From contig JACJYM010000002.1 in NCBI GenBank assembly GCA_020636155.1, forward strand, positions 186,001 to 250,000: a DNA stretch of 64,000 bases, given 5' to 3'. This DNA is from Lewinellaceae bacterium. Its GTDB lineage: Bacteria > Bacteroidota > Bacteroidia > Chitinophagales > Saprospiraceae. The position numbers were made by a program, and so were the translations under genes. Position 1 is the first letter of the stretch. Every line of letters starts with the position of its first letter. Below the pieces are notes generated by a model. That model made no database searches. It saw nothing but the letters and a program-made list of their open reading frames with translations, and was not told the DNA's origin. Positions 56,201 through 63,972 of this stretch are shown piece after piece.

Positions 56201-59200
56201 GAGACTATTACATTCAGTTTTTAGTCATGCCCGGATTTTTGTACAGCTTACCATATATAGCATCCGATCCATTATACGATTTTGACATTACGGGAACGAA
56301 TGGGCCTGGGACGACCGATATTATTACTGTGACTCAGGGGTCAAGTACTGTTGGTATCAATGCAGGTTATATAGACTCAAGAGCGACGTTGAGAGGTAAA
56401 TTTTTCCTAGATAATAATGCGAATGGTGTTTATGATAATGAAGACGGCTTTGTGAAAAATAGAAAAGTAGAACTAATCAAATCAAGTAATGGACTGTTAG
56501 TTGATTATATTGATACGGATGCTTATGGAAATTACAATTTCGATAAAGTCATTCCTGGCAATTATTTCATCAGATTTACTGAACTGAATTCTGATTGGAC
56601 TTTTACTACAGCCAATGTTGGAAACAATGATTCGATAGATTCAGACATTTCTGGAGCGAATGGTGCCGGGACATCTGATGTGTTTTCTTTAGATTATAAT
56701 GAAGTCAAGGAAGATGTATATGGCGGAATTCTTGGTTTTGGCGATATTTCTAGTACTGTATTTTTTGATGCAAATGAAAATGGAATATTTGACCTAACAG
56801 AAATCGGTGTAAAAGGAGTAAAAGTCACTCTCATAGATGCAAATAATATGGAGGTTTCTAGTAAAATTACCTCTGTTGACGGCAAATTTAAATTTGCGAA
56901 TATCCAAGCCGGTATTTATCATTTGAAATTTGAAATTGATGAAAGTTATCGATTTACAACCCCGAATGCCGGAAATAATGAATTTCTCGACAGTGATGCC
57001 ATACCGTCCAATATTAGTACAGGATTCACGCATGACTTTTCAATGATAATCGATGATACCGTAGATGAAGTTTCTGCGGGATTGATACTTGCAAAAAACA
57101 CCATCAACGGGTATGTCGTCAATGATTTGAATAGAAATAATATCAAAGATGCATCGGATGCCATGATGTCACTGACCAAAATCTCTCTGTTTAGAAGCAA
57201 TGGCACGTTTGTGGCTGAAACTATGACAAATACTGATGGATATTTTGAAATGAATGACGTGGTGGTTGGTGATTATTACTTGCTTTTCGAGCCATTTGAG
57301 GGTTATGTGTATTCACAAGCTCAATTTTCAGGTGATGACAATGTAGATTTTCAGGTTACTGGAAATAAAGGCTTGGGTACTACCGATGTATTTCAACTCA
57401 CGGGACAGACCACGACCTATACCTTTAATGCTGGTTATATAGATGCTAGAGGAACCATTCAAGGTATGGTTTGGTATGATAAAAATAATAATGGTATTAA
57501 AGAATCTAATGAATCATTCGTTGCCAATCATACTGTGAAACTCTATGACGAGGCGGGAACATTAAAAGACGAAAAGACGACGAACCAGTTGGGCAACTAT
57601 CAATTTGACCAATTATTATTTGATAATTACTATGTGGTCTTTAGCGATTTGGTTAGCGACCAATTTTGGTCTCCGGCCAATCAAACTTCGGATGAAACTT
57701 TAGATTGTGATGTAACCCAATCCATCGTATCGAACTCGACAGACTACATCGAAATTATCGAATTTTCACAAGTAGCAGGTGTCAATGCGGGAATCTCTGG
57801 ATATGCTTCGATTTCAGGAACTGTATTTGAGGATGCCAATGATAATGGAATTTTGGATACGGACGATTTTGGATTAGAAAACTTTGATGTCCAATTGCTT
57901 ACATCTGCAGGAACAGTTTTTAAAACGACTAAATCTCTTGCGGATGGTACTTATTCCTTTAATCAATTGACTCCAGGTAATTATAAGATTCAAATATCGA
58001 TACCTTCTGGTTACCAGTTCGTAGCAGCGAATCAAGGTGCAGATGATTCAGTAGATAGTGAAATTGTAAATGTTGCTGGACAGACGGGTTCTACCGATTT
58101 ATTGACGGTAGCTTATCAAATGAACCTTTCTGATATTCATATCGGATTACTCCCTTCTTTGGGAACTATTTCTGGAAAGGTAGTCTATGATGTAAATTCT
58201 AATAATCAACTAGACTCACCAGATGCCGGTATTGATAACCATATAGTTAATTTATATGCCGCAGACGGTACATTAAAGGCAACAAAGATGACCAATGCAG
58301 AAGGAAAATACATATTTAGCAATGTAGAAGCCGGCAGTTATTATATCAAAGTAGAGGAGATAGACCAATATCTATTCAGTACACCACACTTGACTGGCAA
58401 TGCTGTTAAGGACTTTGATATAACCAATGCTAATGGTATAGGAACATCAGATGTGGTTAACGTCGTTCCAGGAGGTTCTATTTCTGATATCAATGCAGGT
58501 TATCAAGCGATTCCAACCTTCATTTCGGGATTGGTCTATACAGATTCTAATGGAGATGGCATTTATGATGCCGATGATTTTGGACTTGAAAATTATAAAG
58601 TTTATTTAATAGATACGAGTTATGTGGCAATAGATAGTACCTTGACTGACACCTTAGGAAACTACAGTTTTATGGACGTTAATCCGGGAATGTATTTCGT
58701 GCATTTCAATGCCGATACATTGACTGAAAAATTCTCAATGCCATATCAGGGTACTGATCCTTTGATTGATAGTGATGTGATTAACGAACCATATTTTGGA
58801 TTTACGGATACCGTATTCGTCCTCTCATCTGGTCAAATTGAAGGTATTAATGCCGCTTTATTAGGAAAGGGAACTATACAATCGACCGTATTTAATGATG
58901 AAAATAAAAATGGATTATTCGAGAATAATGAAAATGGGGTAGCCAATGTACAAGTGCAGTTATTAGATAACACAGGCATGGTTGTTCAATCTAAATCTAC
59001 CAACACATCGGGTGTTGTAAGCTTTACAGATGTATTTGTGGGTGATTATTCTCTTAATTTCCGTAAGCCATTGTACTATTTATTTTCGAATCCTAATGCC
59101 GGAGCTGATGACATTGATAGTGATGTCATCGAACTTAACGGTCAATATGGAAAGACAGAAAACTTCTTTGTTTTCAATGGGGATACTATTAATAATTATG

Positions 59201-60918
59201 ATGCAGGTATTTATTACGAGATACCAAAAGAATCAGCGATACGAGGTGTCGTATGGGATGATAAAAATCCTGATGGTATCAGAAAACCGACAGAACCGGG
59301 ATTGGCTGACGTGAGAATAAGCTTGATAGATGAAAATCTCGATGAAGTAGCAGTTGATACGACAGATGTGAATGGAAATTACGAACTATCAGGGCTCATA
59401 GAAGGCATTTATTATTTAAAAATAAAATTGACCAATGGTAGAACGACTACTAAGTTTCTGACACCAGTGCCAACCGATACAACCAGTATTTTTGATGGTG
59501 TAAATGGAAAAGGAACGACGAGTTATTTCTATCTCGGAGTCCAAGACACTCTCGAAAATTACAATGCCGGTATAGCCAATGAATTGATGCTTATAGGACT
59601 TGTATGGGAAGATACCAATGTAAATGGAATCAGAGAAAATAACGAACCTTATGTACCGAATATCAACGTCCACGTCCTGGATAAAAATGGTGAAATAGTT
59701 GATACTAAGAAGACAGGGGTTACAGGAAATTATATTTTCAATGGATTGACTGCAGGTGACTATGAAGTCTTACTCGAGCTCCCCACAGGCTATGTTTGTA
59801 CGAAGTATAAAATAGGGCAACCCAATATGGATAATGATTTTCTGATTGACGGAACGACTGGATTGATTAATTATCCGGCATCCGTGGTTACGGGAATCGA
59901 TGCGGGAATCGTTAGAGCCGCAAGTATTGGGGATTATGTTTGGATTGATTACAATGGTAATGGTTTCCAACAATCGGGTGAGCCAGGCATGAATAATATA
60001 GAATTACAACTCTATGATGCAGATGATAATTTAGTGAAAACTACCGTTTCTGGAAATGATCTAACTGGTAAGCCAGGTTTTTATAATTTTGACAATTTAC
60101 AACCGGGAGCTTATTATGTGAAAGTCATATTACCAGAAAACTACGAAGTAGGTACCTACCTTGGAATCGATGGTCCAAATGACTCAGATATTAGTGGAGC
60201 TAATGGCGAAGGTACAACCAACACACTTACGATGGGTTATGGTCAGAAGAGGACGGATATTGACGCTGGATTATATGTTCCGGGCTCAATAGGCGACCGA
60301 GTGTGGCTTGACTTAAATGCTAACGGAATTCAGGATGAAGGAGAGCCAGGGGTTGGAGGTATTACGGTTGAGTTATTCAATTCATTCAACCAATCAATGG
60401 GAACCGTGATGACCGATTCTGAAGGAATGTATATGTTTATGGGGTTACCACAGGGTTTATATTATATGTCATTGGCATCTAATAGTGGATTGACTTACAC
60501 CACGCCTTTAGCCGGTAATGATCCAACCAAAGATAGCAATGTGAATAGTGATGGCGTTTCCGCCTTAGTCAACCTTGCGTATCAGGTGATGTATATGGAT
60601 TTGGATGCCGGAATCTTGCCTCCTGGAGTGACATTGCCTGATGGCGAAGAGGTGGCTGTATCCGCTAAAGATAAGAAGTTTAATTCTTTTTCTGCATTTC
60701 CTAATCCGGCTATGGATTACTTTTGGATAACAAACCATACAGATGTTCCGATGGTATATCAAATGTATGACCAGAATGGACAATTTGTAAAAAGTATTTC
60801 TTTGAATGGATTCGAAAAGAGAAGAGTAGATATCACAGAATTAAGGTCTGGCGATTATCTGATTTATGCCAATTGGATTAAAGGTGTAGAAAGAAAACAT
60901 CTAATTGTAGTTCGTTAG
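50203..60918 (+). CDS. Giant T9SS-secreted SdrD-B-like repeat surface protein
   Basis: Protein of 3571 residues. Signal peptide about 1-30 (ATG 50203 or 50215). A head region (about 31-290) has a beta-sandwich with FHFNIPQGATIKGIELTMY and a PKD-like part with paired cysteines. Then about 27 SdrD-B-like domains of some 118 residues: two introductory domains (296-523), seven A-B-C supermodules (524-3008) and four closing domains (from 3009). Most domains carry a D-x-[ND]-x-[ND]-G-x-x-D-like loop expected to bind calcium. A T9SS type A sorting domain begins near SAFPNPAMDYF (residue 3497) and ends HLIVVR. Such proteins form rigid calcium-stabilised fibres on cells; an adhesin or matrix role is inferred. 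Confidence 0.92.
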   Translation: MDYSMNKIVVFRLKIVLLFVLIGNLANLNAQSQIFTSVEPTLVNTTKMPKNIFQQGDGYMTSWENIDEAILINSSTATLQFSKVSFSKILKLNNFHFNIPQGATIKGIELTMYTDVDGPGFINDDEVFLMDDSGIAASVNKSGKYYSSKALDSDTSKVLYPMTYGFSNDTWGKTWTAEEINSDNFGVSLMFRSLTMDSVLLKVDHVELVISYIALPHICDAGCGVFFVDEQPNEVYEWVIPQGFELISSSVYDDAINLHPSYAEYGIHTICVKTTNSQGVFQSCRDFLFLNCIPNGRLGGLAFYDANFNGKYDTGETKLENVPVYLIDNQGVIVDITSTNYKGRYQFDDILPGDYKLSFKAPTGYYPTKINNTINDYSNLLNSNNEIYVPNVIEAYENINLNAGYVSNGSIGDFVWDDENRNGVQDSLENGMVGIKITLFTASGQAIDSTTTDTAGMYHFYEVYPGNYYVVFDSIDEYIFTEPNIGNDTLDSDVIGLLATGATGVFSLLPAENQENNDAGYAIAGGTITGTMVVDFNMNDTLDIEDIPIKNHLIQLYDSNNQLIEQKLTNDEGQYTFYPVFEGTYYVKVDSIDGFLFSSPYSGTDILHDFDITGSHGTGTTDLISVYPGDLYEGVNAGMVDARGSIEGVAWIDKNGNGIFDDNEATIENLIVSIANSSGQVLYTNTTNTYGRYKFAGLTKGTYYVIFEDPQNDLVATLSHQGNDVLTDSDITDANGFNSTNLIFLDYFKKKKGVNGGFTGYGTIETTLFFDENMDGIFDISDSVLAGFEVSLISESGNPILTQLTDALGKVTFNHVIAGKYHLQYRKNENFLFATPNVGNDANDSDVVNISGDLGTTEDFQLNIDDVLYQYDAGLILAGGTISGYVILDANNNSIRDAGDIAQQGVNVKLYDSNGTFKNEATTDENGYYEFYPVLEGDYYVKFPTKTGFIFADANAAGDSHTDFDITNDNGLGTTSLINVENLKFYTHIDAGYQDVRGSISGYVWYDTDGNGILENSESGINNVTVELYGSAGNLVSIKTTDTDGKYEFDQLIPSDFYVKVNLLQNRYFVEPNQGLNDNLDSEIDGSHGSGTTALIQLANFQHIDNYNTGMSAFGIIKTSVFFDSNQDGIRNSDENGLSGFLVSILDATGAKVVTKATDENGDVTFTDLKAGKYSIEYQKDYLHLFTNANLGTDENLDSDVTNVNGDIGTTDQFQLYAEQTLQNLDAGFILAGGTISGLAILDANNNNVQDAGDSPLFGVKVKLYDSAGNLKNTVLTNEFGYYEFYPVLEGDYYVKFPTKTGFIFADANAAGDSHTDFDITNDNGLGTTSLINVENLKYYTHLDAGYQDVRGSISGYVWYDSDGNGILENSESGINNVTVELYGSAGNLVSTSTTDTDGKYEFNQLIPADYYVKVNLLQDRYFVEPNQGLIDNLDSEIDGSHGAGTTALIQLANFQHIDNFNAGMSAFGIIKTSVFFDSNQDGIRNSDENGLSGFSVSILDATGAKVVTKTTNENGDVTFTDLKAGKYSIEYQKDFLHLFTTANLGTDENLDSDVTNVNGDIGTTDQFQLYAEQTLQNLDAGFILAGGTVSGKVVVDKNLNNRLDSQDLPMPGVLVQLHNMSGLLIDSKISDTNGEYSFYPVLEGQYYLVFKKMTGYIFADPYTTGNTNTDFDVDESISSGSTTYFNVYNLQTVGHIDAGLQDARGSLSGVVWLDANSNGLLDFEPGVGNVLVELISLETNQVVETTSSNDLGQYDFNEIIPSDYFIRFSSIPSHTFFTMPDIGTNDQIDSEVTGTNGVGTTMTITVNNFEKIYNINAGLTGYGTITTKVFKDENENGLDDVNEGGVPNILVRLLRNGQLIQERESDVNGLVTFDNVLMGDYSLEYEINEKLRFTDYKVGNDDAIDSDVNTINGNIGLTNEFNIHLDEHITNINAGLIDAYGSISGVIATDGDKDDMLDLGGIDDGIPMMIVIAKNVDGTSYISQTDENGYYSFNHLIIGDYYIQFLVMPGFLYSLPYIASDPLYDFDITGTNGPGTTDIITVTQGSSTVGINAGYIDSRATLRGKFFLDNNANGVYDNEDGFVKNRKVELIKSSNGLLVDYIDTDAYGNYNFDKVIPGNYFIRFTELNSDWTFTTANVGNNDSIDSDISGANGAGTSDVFSLDYNEVKEDVYGGILGFGDISSTVFFDANENGIFDLTEIGVKGVKVTLIDANNMEVSSKITSVDGKFKFANIQAGIYHLKFEIDESYRFTTPNAGNNEFLDSDAIPSNISTGFTHDFSMIIDDTVDEVSAGLILAKNTINGYVVNDLNRNNIKDASDAMMSLTKISLFRSNGTFVAETMTNTDGYFEMNDVVVGDYYLLFEPFEGYVYSQAQFSGDDNVDFQVTGNKGLGTTDVFQLTGQTTTYTFNAGYIDARGTIQGMVWYDKNNNGIKESNESFVANHTVKLYDEAGTLKDEKTTNQLGNYQFDQLLFDNYYVVFSDLVSDQFWSPANQTSDETLDCDVTQSIVSNSTDYIEIIEFSQVAGVNAGISGYASISGTVFEDANDNGILDTDDFGLENFDVQLLTSAGTVFKTTKSLADGTYSFNQLTPGNYKIQISIPSGYQFVAANQGADDSVDSEIVNVAGQTGSTDLLTVAYQMNLSDIHIGLLPSLGTISGKVVYDVNSNNQLDSPDAGIDNHIVNLYAADGTLKATKMTNAEGKYIFSNVEAGSYYIKVEEIDQYLFSTPHLTGNAVKDFDITNANGIGTSDVVNVVPGGSISDINAGYQAIPTFISGLVYTDSNGDGIYDADDFGLENYKVYLIDTSYVAIDSTLTDTLGNYSFMDVNPGMYFVHFNADTLTEKFSMPYQGTDPLIDSDVINEPYFGFTDTVFVLSSGQIEGINAALLGKGTIQSTVFNDENKNGLFENNENGVANVQVQLLDNTGMVVQSKSTNTSGVVSFTDVFVGDYSLNFRKPLYYLFSNPNAGADDIDSDVIELNGQYGKTENFFVFNGDTINNYDAGIYYEIPKESAIRGVVWDDKNPDGIRKPTEPGLADVRISLIDENLDEVAVDTTDVNGNYELSGLIEGIYYLKIKLTNGRTTTKFLTPVPTDTTSIFDGVNGKGTTSYFYLGVQDTLENYNAGIANELMLIGLVWEDTNVNGIRENNEPYVPNINVHVLDKNGEIVDTKKTGVTGNYIFNGLTAGDYEVLLELPTGYVCTKYKIGQPNMDNDFLIDGTTGLINYPASVVTGIDAGIVRAASIGDYVWIDYNGNGFQQSGEPGMNNIELQLYDADDNLVKTTVSGNDLTGKPGFYNFDNLQPGAYYVKVILPENYEVGTYLGIDGPNDSDISGANGEGTTNTLTMGYGQKRTDIDAGLYVPGSIGDRVWLDLNANGIQDEGEPGVGGITVELFNSFNQSMGTVMTDSEGMYMFMGLPQGLYYMSLASNSGLTYTTPLAGNDPTKDSNVNSDGVSALVNLAYQVMYMDLDAGILPPGVTLPDGEEVAVSAKDKKFNSFSAFPNPAMDYFWITNHTDVPMVYQMYDQNGQFVKSISLNGFEKRRVDITELRSGDYLIYANWIKGVERKHLIVVR
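51772..59226 (+). repeat. Seven copies of a three-domain (A-B-C) supermodule, period about 354 aa
   Basis: A-domain starts lie at 51772, 52834, 53896, 54958, 56020, 57091 and 58156, and the array ends at 59226. The periods are 1062, 1062, 1062, 1062, 1071, 1065 and 1071 bp. Within copy 2 the domains are 118, 117 and 119 residues. A domains start near AGGTISG, lack glycine in the calcium loop (DANNNS, DLNRNN, DVNSNN) and nearly all carry DFD before the closing G-T-T. B domains start near DARGSISG. C domains start near GYGTI with VFFDENxDG. B and C domains mostly carry DSD or DSE at that place. Confidence 0.9.
52834..54957 (+). repeat. Recent tandem duplication of one 1062-bp supermodule (copies 2 and 3)
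   Basis: Copy 2 (52834-53895) and copy 3 (53896-54957) are near-identical over most of their length. A tract of 169 bp, 52987-53155, is identical to 54049-54217. The first 150 bp of each copy (the start of the A domain) are clearly more diverged than the rest. The offset is exactly 1062 bp throughout. Confidence 0.9.
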
Positions 60919-61301
60919 AATTGGTAAGAAATGAGATACATGAAAAGTACAAAAAAGCTGAATTAGAAAGACAATATTAGGATGAATATTGCGTTTTTAA
61001 TAATGCAATTTTTTAATGCAAATTCTAAATTAAAAATAGACTGGTACGAATGGTTTTAAAACTTAAATGCTGGTTTTTTAATGACTAATTGTCAATTCCT
61101 AAAATAGTCGGGTATCCCTTGCAATTGTATGGACATTAGCAGTGAGCTATTAGCCACAATTTAAATGCGATGCATTAACTATGAGCCACGTCAATGGTAG
61201 AAATTAGAGTGTATTGAATGGATAGAATGCGGGATAGTTTTTGAAAATTGATTGATAATAGGTAATATCAAACAGTTACTTGTGATAATAATTAAATCGA
61301 A
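60919..61301. other. Intergenic stretch, 383 bp, weak terminator only
   Basis: ATTGC (60988-60992) pairs with GCAAT (61005-61009), followed by a T-run to 61014. This is a weak intrinsic terminator candidate for the giant gene. The remainder has no frame, tRNA or promoter box I can support. GGACATTAGCA at 61131-61141 recurs imperfectly in inverted form after the next gene (62230-62239). Confidence 0.4.
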
Positions 61302-62198
61302 ATGCTAAAAATATTTAAAAGAGACAAAAAGGAATCATATTTCAGCAACGTAATTTTTGATATGGAAGAATCAGAAGAAATGCATGAGATTCTTTCACAA
61401 TCAAGAATTGACAGATTAACTGCTGAAAACATTGAAGGTGCCATGAAAGTTATCTATAGGAATAACATTGCATATGAAATGATATGGATAGAAGAAGGGG
61501 ATTATTTAGAGGTAGAAAAAGTTAGACTTAAAAACAAATCAATTTCATACAGAGATTACTCCTTAAATGAATATAGAACTTTGATTCCTCAAAAGGATGG
61601 AATTCATCAGTTAGGAGGCTTTATTCCAGAGAATTTCGAAATGCCCCAAAATATTACTTCTACACCATACATTTATTTAGGACGACTAAATTGTGAAGAG
61701 GAAAAGTCTTTAAATTGGTGTTCTCTGAATCAAGCACATTTAATCTGTCCAATCTATTCAGATTTTGAAATCATATATCTAGATTATTCAAATCCAATGA
61801 AGCCGAAACTACTTAACGATGAAAATTCTGATAGTATCTCATCGGTCTATGAGGATTTAAAGCCAAGTGATAAAATAATATTTAAGGAATTAAAGGTAGG
61901 AACAACAGAATTAACTCTTGACTTAATTTATGAAGATCAAGTGCTAGGTAATACTGGGGCACCAACTTGGATACAACATGAACTTATACCAAAATGCCCT
62001 AAAACAGGAAAATCTATGAAATTTTTAGTTATGCTTGAGACAAATAATTTAGTTGAACTAGAGTCATCAAATGTTGAAATAAACGATAAAAGCATGAAGA
62101 CTTATATTGAGTCATTCAATTTTTGGTGTGATGGAGCTTTATTTATTTTCTATCAACCTGAAAGCAAAACAATGGCATACTTTATCCAAAATACATAG
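61302..62198 (+). CDS. DUF1963/YwqG-like protein
   Basis: Protein of 298 residues without signal peptide. The pattern IHQLGGFIPENF near residue 104, NTGAPTWIQHELIPKCPKTG near 221, MKFLVMLETN and the closing FWCDGALFIFYQPESKT resemble the DUF1963 (YwqG) family, in which G-x-P-x-W-x-Q, a C-P-x-C-like element and a terminal D-G-x-[LA]-[YF]-x-F strand are conserved. Biochemical function is unknown. Some DUF1963 proteins occur next to toxin genes, which would suit an immunity role, but no toxin is seen here. The codons are AT-rich and the gene is isolated by 383 bp and 130 bp of sparse flanking DNA. Confidence 0.6.
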   Translation: MLKIFKRDKKESYFSNVIFDMEESEEMHEILSQSRIDRLTAENIEGAMKVIYRNNIAYEMIWIEEGDYLEVEKVRLKNKSISYRDYSLNEYRTLIPQKDGIHQLGGFIPENFEMPQNITSTPYIYLGRLNCEEEKSLNWCSLNQAHLICPIYSDFEIIYLDYSNPMKPKLLNDENSDSISSVYEDLKPSDKIIFKELKVGTTELTLDLIYEDQVLGNTGAPTWIQHELIPKCPKTGKSMKFLVMLETNNLVELESSNVEINDKSMKTYIESFNFWCDGALFIFYQPESKTMAYFIQNT

Positions 62199-62328
62199 AA
62201 TATTGACTAATAGTAACAAGCCATATGCATGCAATGTCCGATACCGTGACGGCAAATGAGTTACGGCAACACAGAAACAGTTTAATCGTAATAAAAATAT
62301 ATTTATCGAACTTTAAAAAATCACATTA

Positions 62329-63240
62329 ATGAAAATTGGAAATGTAATCATTCCTTTGTTGGCACTTGTAATCCTTGCTTCATCTTGTGTTAGTAAAAAG
62401 CGTTTCAACGAGATGGAGGCATCTTATAGAAAGGATTTGTCCTATAAACAAGCAGAATTTGACCAGTGTAGTGACGACTTAAATCGCACCAAATCAATGC
62501 TTAACGAATGCAAGCAGGAATTGACATTGGCAAACAATACTTATGATCTGAAAGGCGAGCAAATCGAAACACTTAAAAAGCAAGTGGAAGATTACCGCCG
62601 AATGAGCGAAAAGCAAGTAGAGCAGGTAGGCGAATTGACGGTTTTGAGTAAATCAGCCAATGATAATATGAAAAACACTTTAGATCAACTGGCCAAAAAA
62701 GATCAATATATACACCTGATTCAGGCTGCAAAAAGTAAATCAGACTCGATTAATTTGGCATTGGCCGTAAATCTTAAGACGGTATTAAAAGACGGTATCA
62801 TGGATGACGATGTAGACGTCAAAGTGGATAAAACAGTAGTATTTATCAATCTGTCTGACAAGATGCTCTACCAATCGGGAAGCTCAAATTTAACACCAAG
62901 AGCTAAGGAGGTATTAGGAAAGATAGCACAGATTATTGAATCACGAAGTGATATTGAAGTCATGGTAGAGGGATATACTGATAATGTTCCCATCAGCACA
63001 GAGTGCATAACAGATAATTGGGATTTAAGTGTAAAAAGGGCAACTTCTGTCGTCCGAGTACTTCAAAACCAATATCATGTCGATCCCAATAAATTGATAG
63101 CTGCAGGGCGAGGTGAATACAATACTTTAGCAAGTAATGATACGGCCAGTGGTAGAGCCACCAATCGCCGAACAAGAATTATTATTCTTCCAAAATTAGA
63201 TCAATTCTATGATTTGTTAAATCCAGATAATGTGAAATAG
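62329..63240 (+). CDS. OmpA-family outer-membrane lipoprotein
   Basis: Protein of 303 residues tethering the outer membrane to peptidoglycan. A lipoprotein signal ends ILASSCVS, with the lipidated cysteine near residue 20. A long heptad-rich helix (about 25-130, including KGEQIETLKKQVEDYRRMSE) should form a coiled coil. The C-terminal OmpA/MotB domain (about 165-290) has VFINLSDKMLYQSGSSNLTP, VMVEGYTDNVPI and LSVKRATSVVRVL, with AAGRGEYNTLASN and the peptidoglycan-contact arginine in GRATNRRTRI. It ends at a strong terminator (63252-63293) and appears monocistronic. Confidence 0.88.
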   Translation: MKIGNVIIPLLALVILASSCVSKKRFNEMEASYRKDLSYKQAEFDQCSDDLNRTKSMLNECKQELTLANNTYDLKGEQIETLKKQVEDYRRMSEKQVEQVGELTVLSKSANDNMKNTLDQLAKKDQYIHLIQAAKSKSDSINLALAVNLKTVLKDGIMDDDVDVKVDKTVVFINLSDKMLYQSGSSNLTPRAKEVLGKIAQIIESRSDIEVMVEGYTDNVPISTECITDNWDLSVKRATSVVRVLQNQYHVDPNKLIAAGRGEYNTLASNDTASGRATNRRTRIIILPKLDQFYDLLNPDNVK

Positions 63241-63251
63241 GATTGAAGATG

Positions 63252-63293
63252 GTGGGGATATTTTGTTTCAACAGAATATCCCCACAGATTTTT
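63252..63293 (+). terminator. Strong intrinsic terminator after the OmpA-family gene
   Basis: GTGGGGATATTTTGT (63252-63266), loop TTCA, ACAGAATATCCCCAC (63271-63285), a 15-bp stem with one G-T pair, then five T residues (63289-63293). Confidence 0.88.
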
Positions 63294-63316
63294 GACATAC
63301 AAATACTTTTAATCAG

Positions 63317-63778
63317 ATGAAAAGAACTTTAATTTTGTTTTCAGCCCTTGTCATGACGTTTTGCCTTGGCTATGCATTTAATTCAAAAGTAAATAATAAT
63401 ACTTATCAAATGAAAAGAGTAACAGGAATAGGAGGAGTCTTTTTTAAAAGTAAGGAACCGAAGAAACTAACCGAATGGTACGAGAGACATCTCGGCTTAA
63501 AGACAAATCCTTATGGTGCAACTTTTGAATGGTATGAAACTCCGGATAGCAACTCAAAGGCTCAAACCCAATGGACACCATTTGCCGAAAATTCAAGATA
63601 CTTTGATAAGGAATTTATGATTAATTATCGGGTAGAAAATCTGGAATCACTTGTAGTGGAGCTGAAAAAGGAAGGTGTAAAAGTACTAGATGAGGTAGAA
63701 ACTTATGATTATGGAAAATTCGTACATATCGAAGATCTCGAAGGTAATAAAATTGAGTTATGGGAACCAGTAGATTAA
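63317..63778 (+). CDS. Exported VOC-fold (glyoxalase/bleomycin-resistance) protein
   Basis: Protein of 153 residues: an N-terminal hydrophobic signal or anchor (about 1-21, LILFSALVMTFCLGYAF) followed by one VOC domain (about 33-152). Family features include GIGGVFFKSKEPKKLTEWYE at the start of the first beta-alpha-beta-beta-beta unit, RHLGLKTNPYGATFEW, NYRVENLESLVVELKKEGV in the second unit and EDLEGNKIELWEP at the end, whose E could ligate a metal. Most VOC relatives of this type are cytoplasmic; an export signal is unusual. A second start at ATG 63410, just before the domain, would give a cytoplasmic form. The substrate is unknown. Confidence 0.78.
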   Translation: MKRTLILFSALVMTFCLGYAFNSKVNNNTYQMKRVTGIGGVFFKSKEPKKLTEWYERHLGLKTNPYGATFEWYETPDSNSKAQTQWTPFAENSRYFDKEFMINYRVENLESLVVELKKEGVKVLDEVETYDYGKFVHIEDLEGNKIELWEPVD

Positions 63779-63964
63779 GTATAATAATGTGATTTTATCT
63801 AAAAGGACAGGAAGAATAGAATTAAACTAGAATACCATGAAGCAATCGTACATTTTCAGAATCTAAAAAAATGATTAATATTCGAATTGTTATATATACG
63901 AAATCCTCAATAATAGCGTTTTAGCAAAATTATCAATCGAACGCAATCTTTAAAATTAAAAAAT

Positions 63965-63972
63965 TATCTTTG
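63965..63972 (+). promoter_or_regulatory. Candidate -7 box for a gene beyond the right edge
   Basis: TATCTTTG is a full match to TAnnTTTG in an AT-rich stretch, followed by 28 bases to the window end. No -33 TTG is seen at the expected distance. The rest of 63779-63964 holds no supported gene. Confidence 0.4.

Noticed and set aside
51772..59226. CRISPR-like or satellite DNA
   Set aside because: The repeats are long, in frame, diverged at DNA level and encode folded domains; there are no short identical repeats with unique spacers.
62255..62277. CCGTGAC...GTTACGG inverted pair as an integron attC site
   Set aside because: The arms do not match the RYYYAAC/GTTRRRY core and there is a mismatch in the stem; no integrase of the integron type is nearby.
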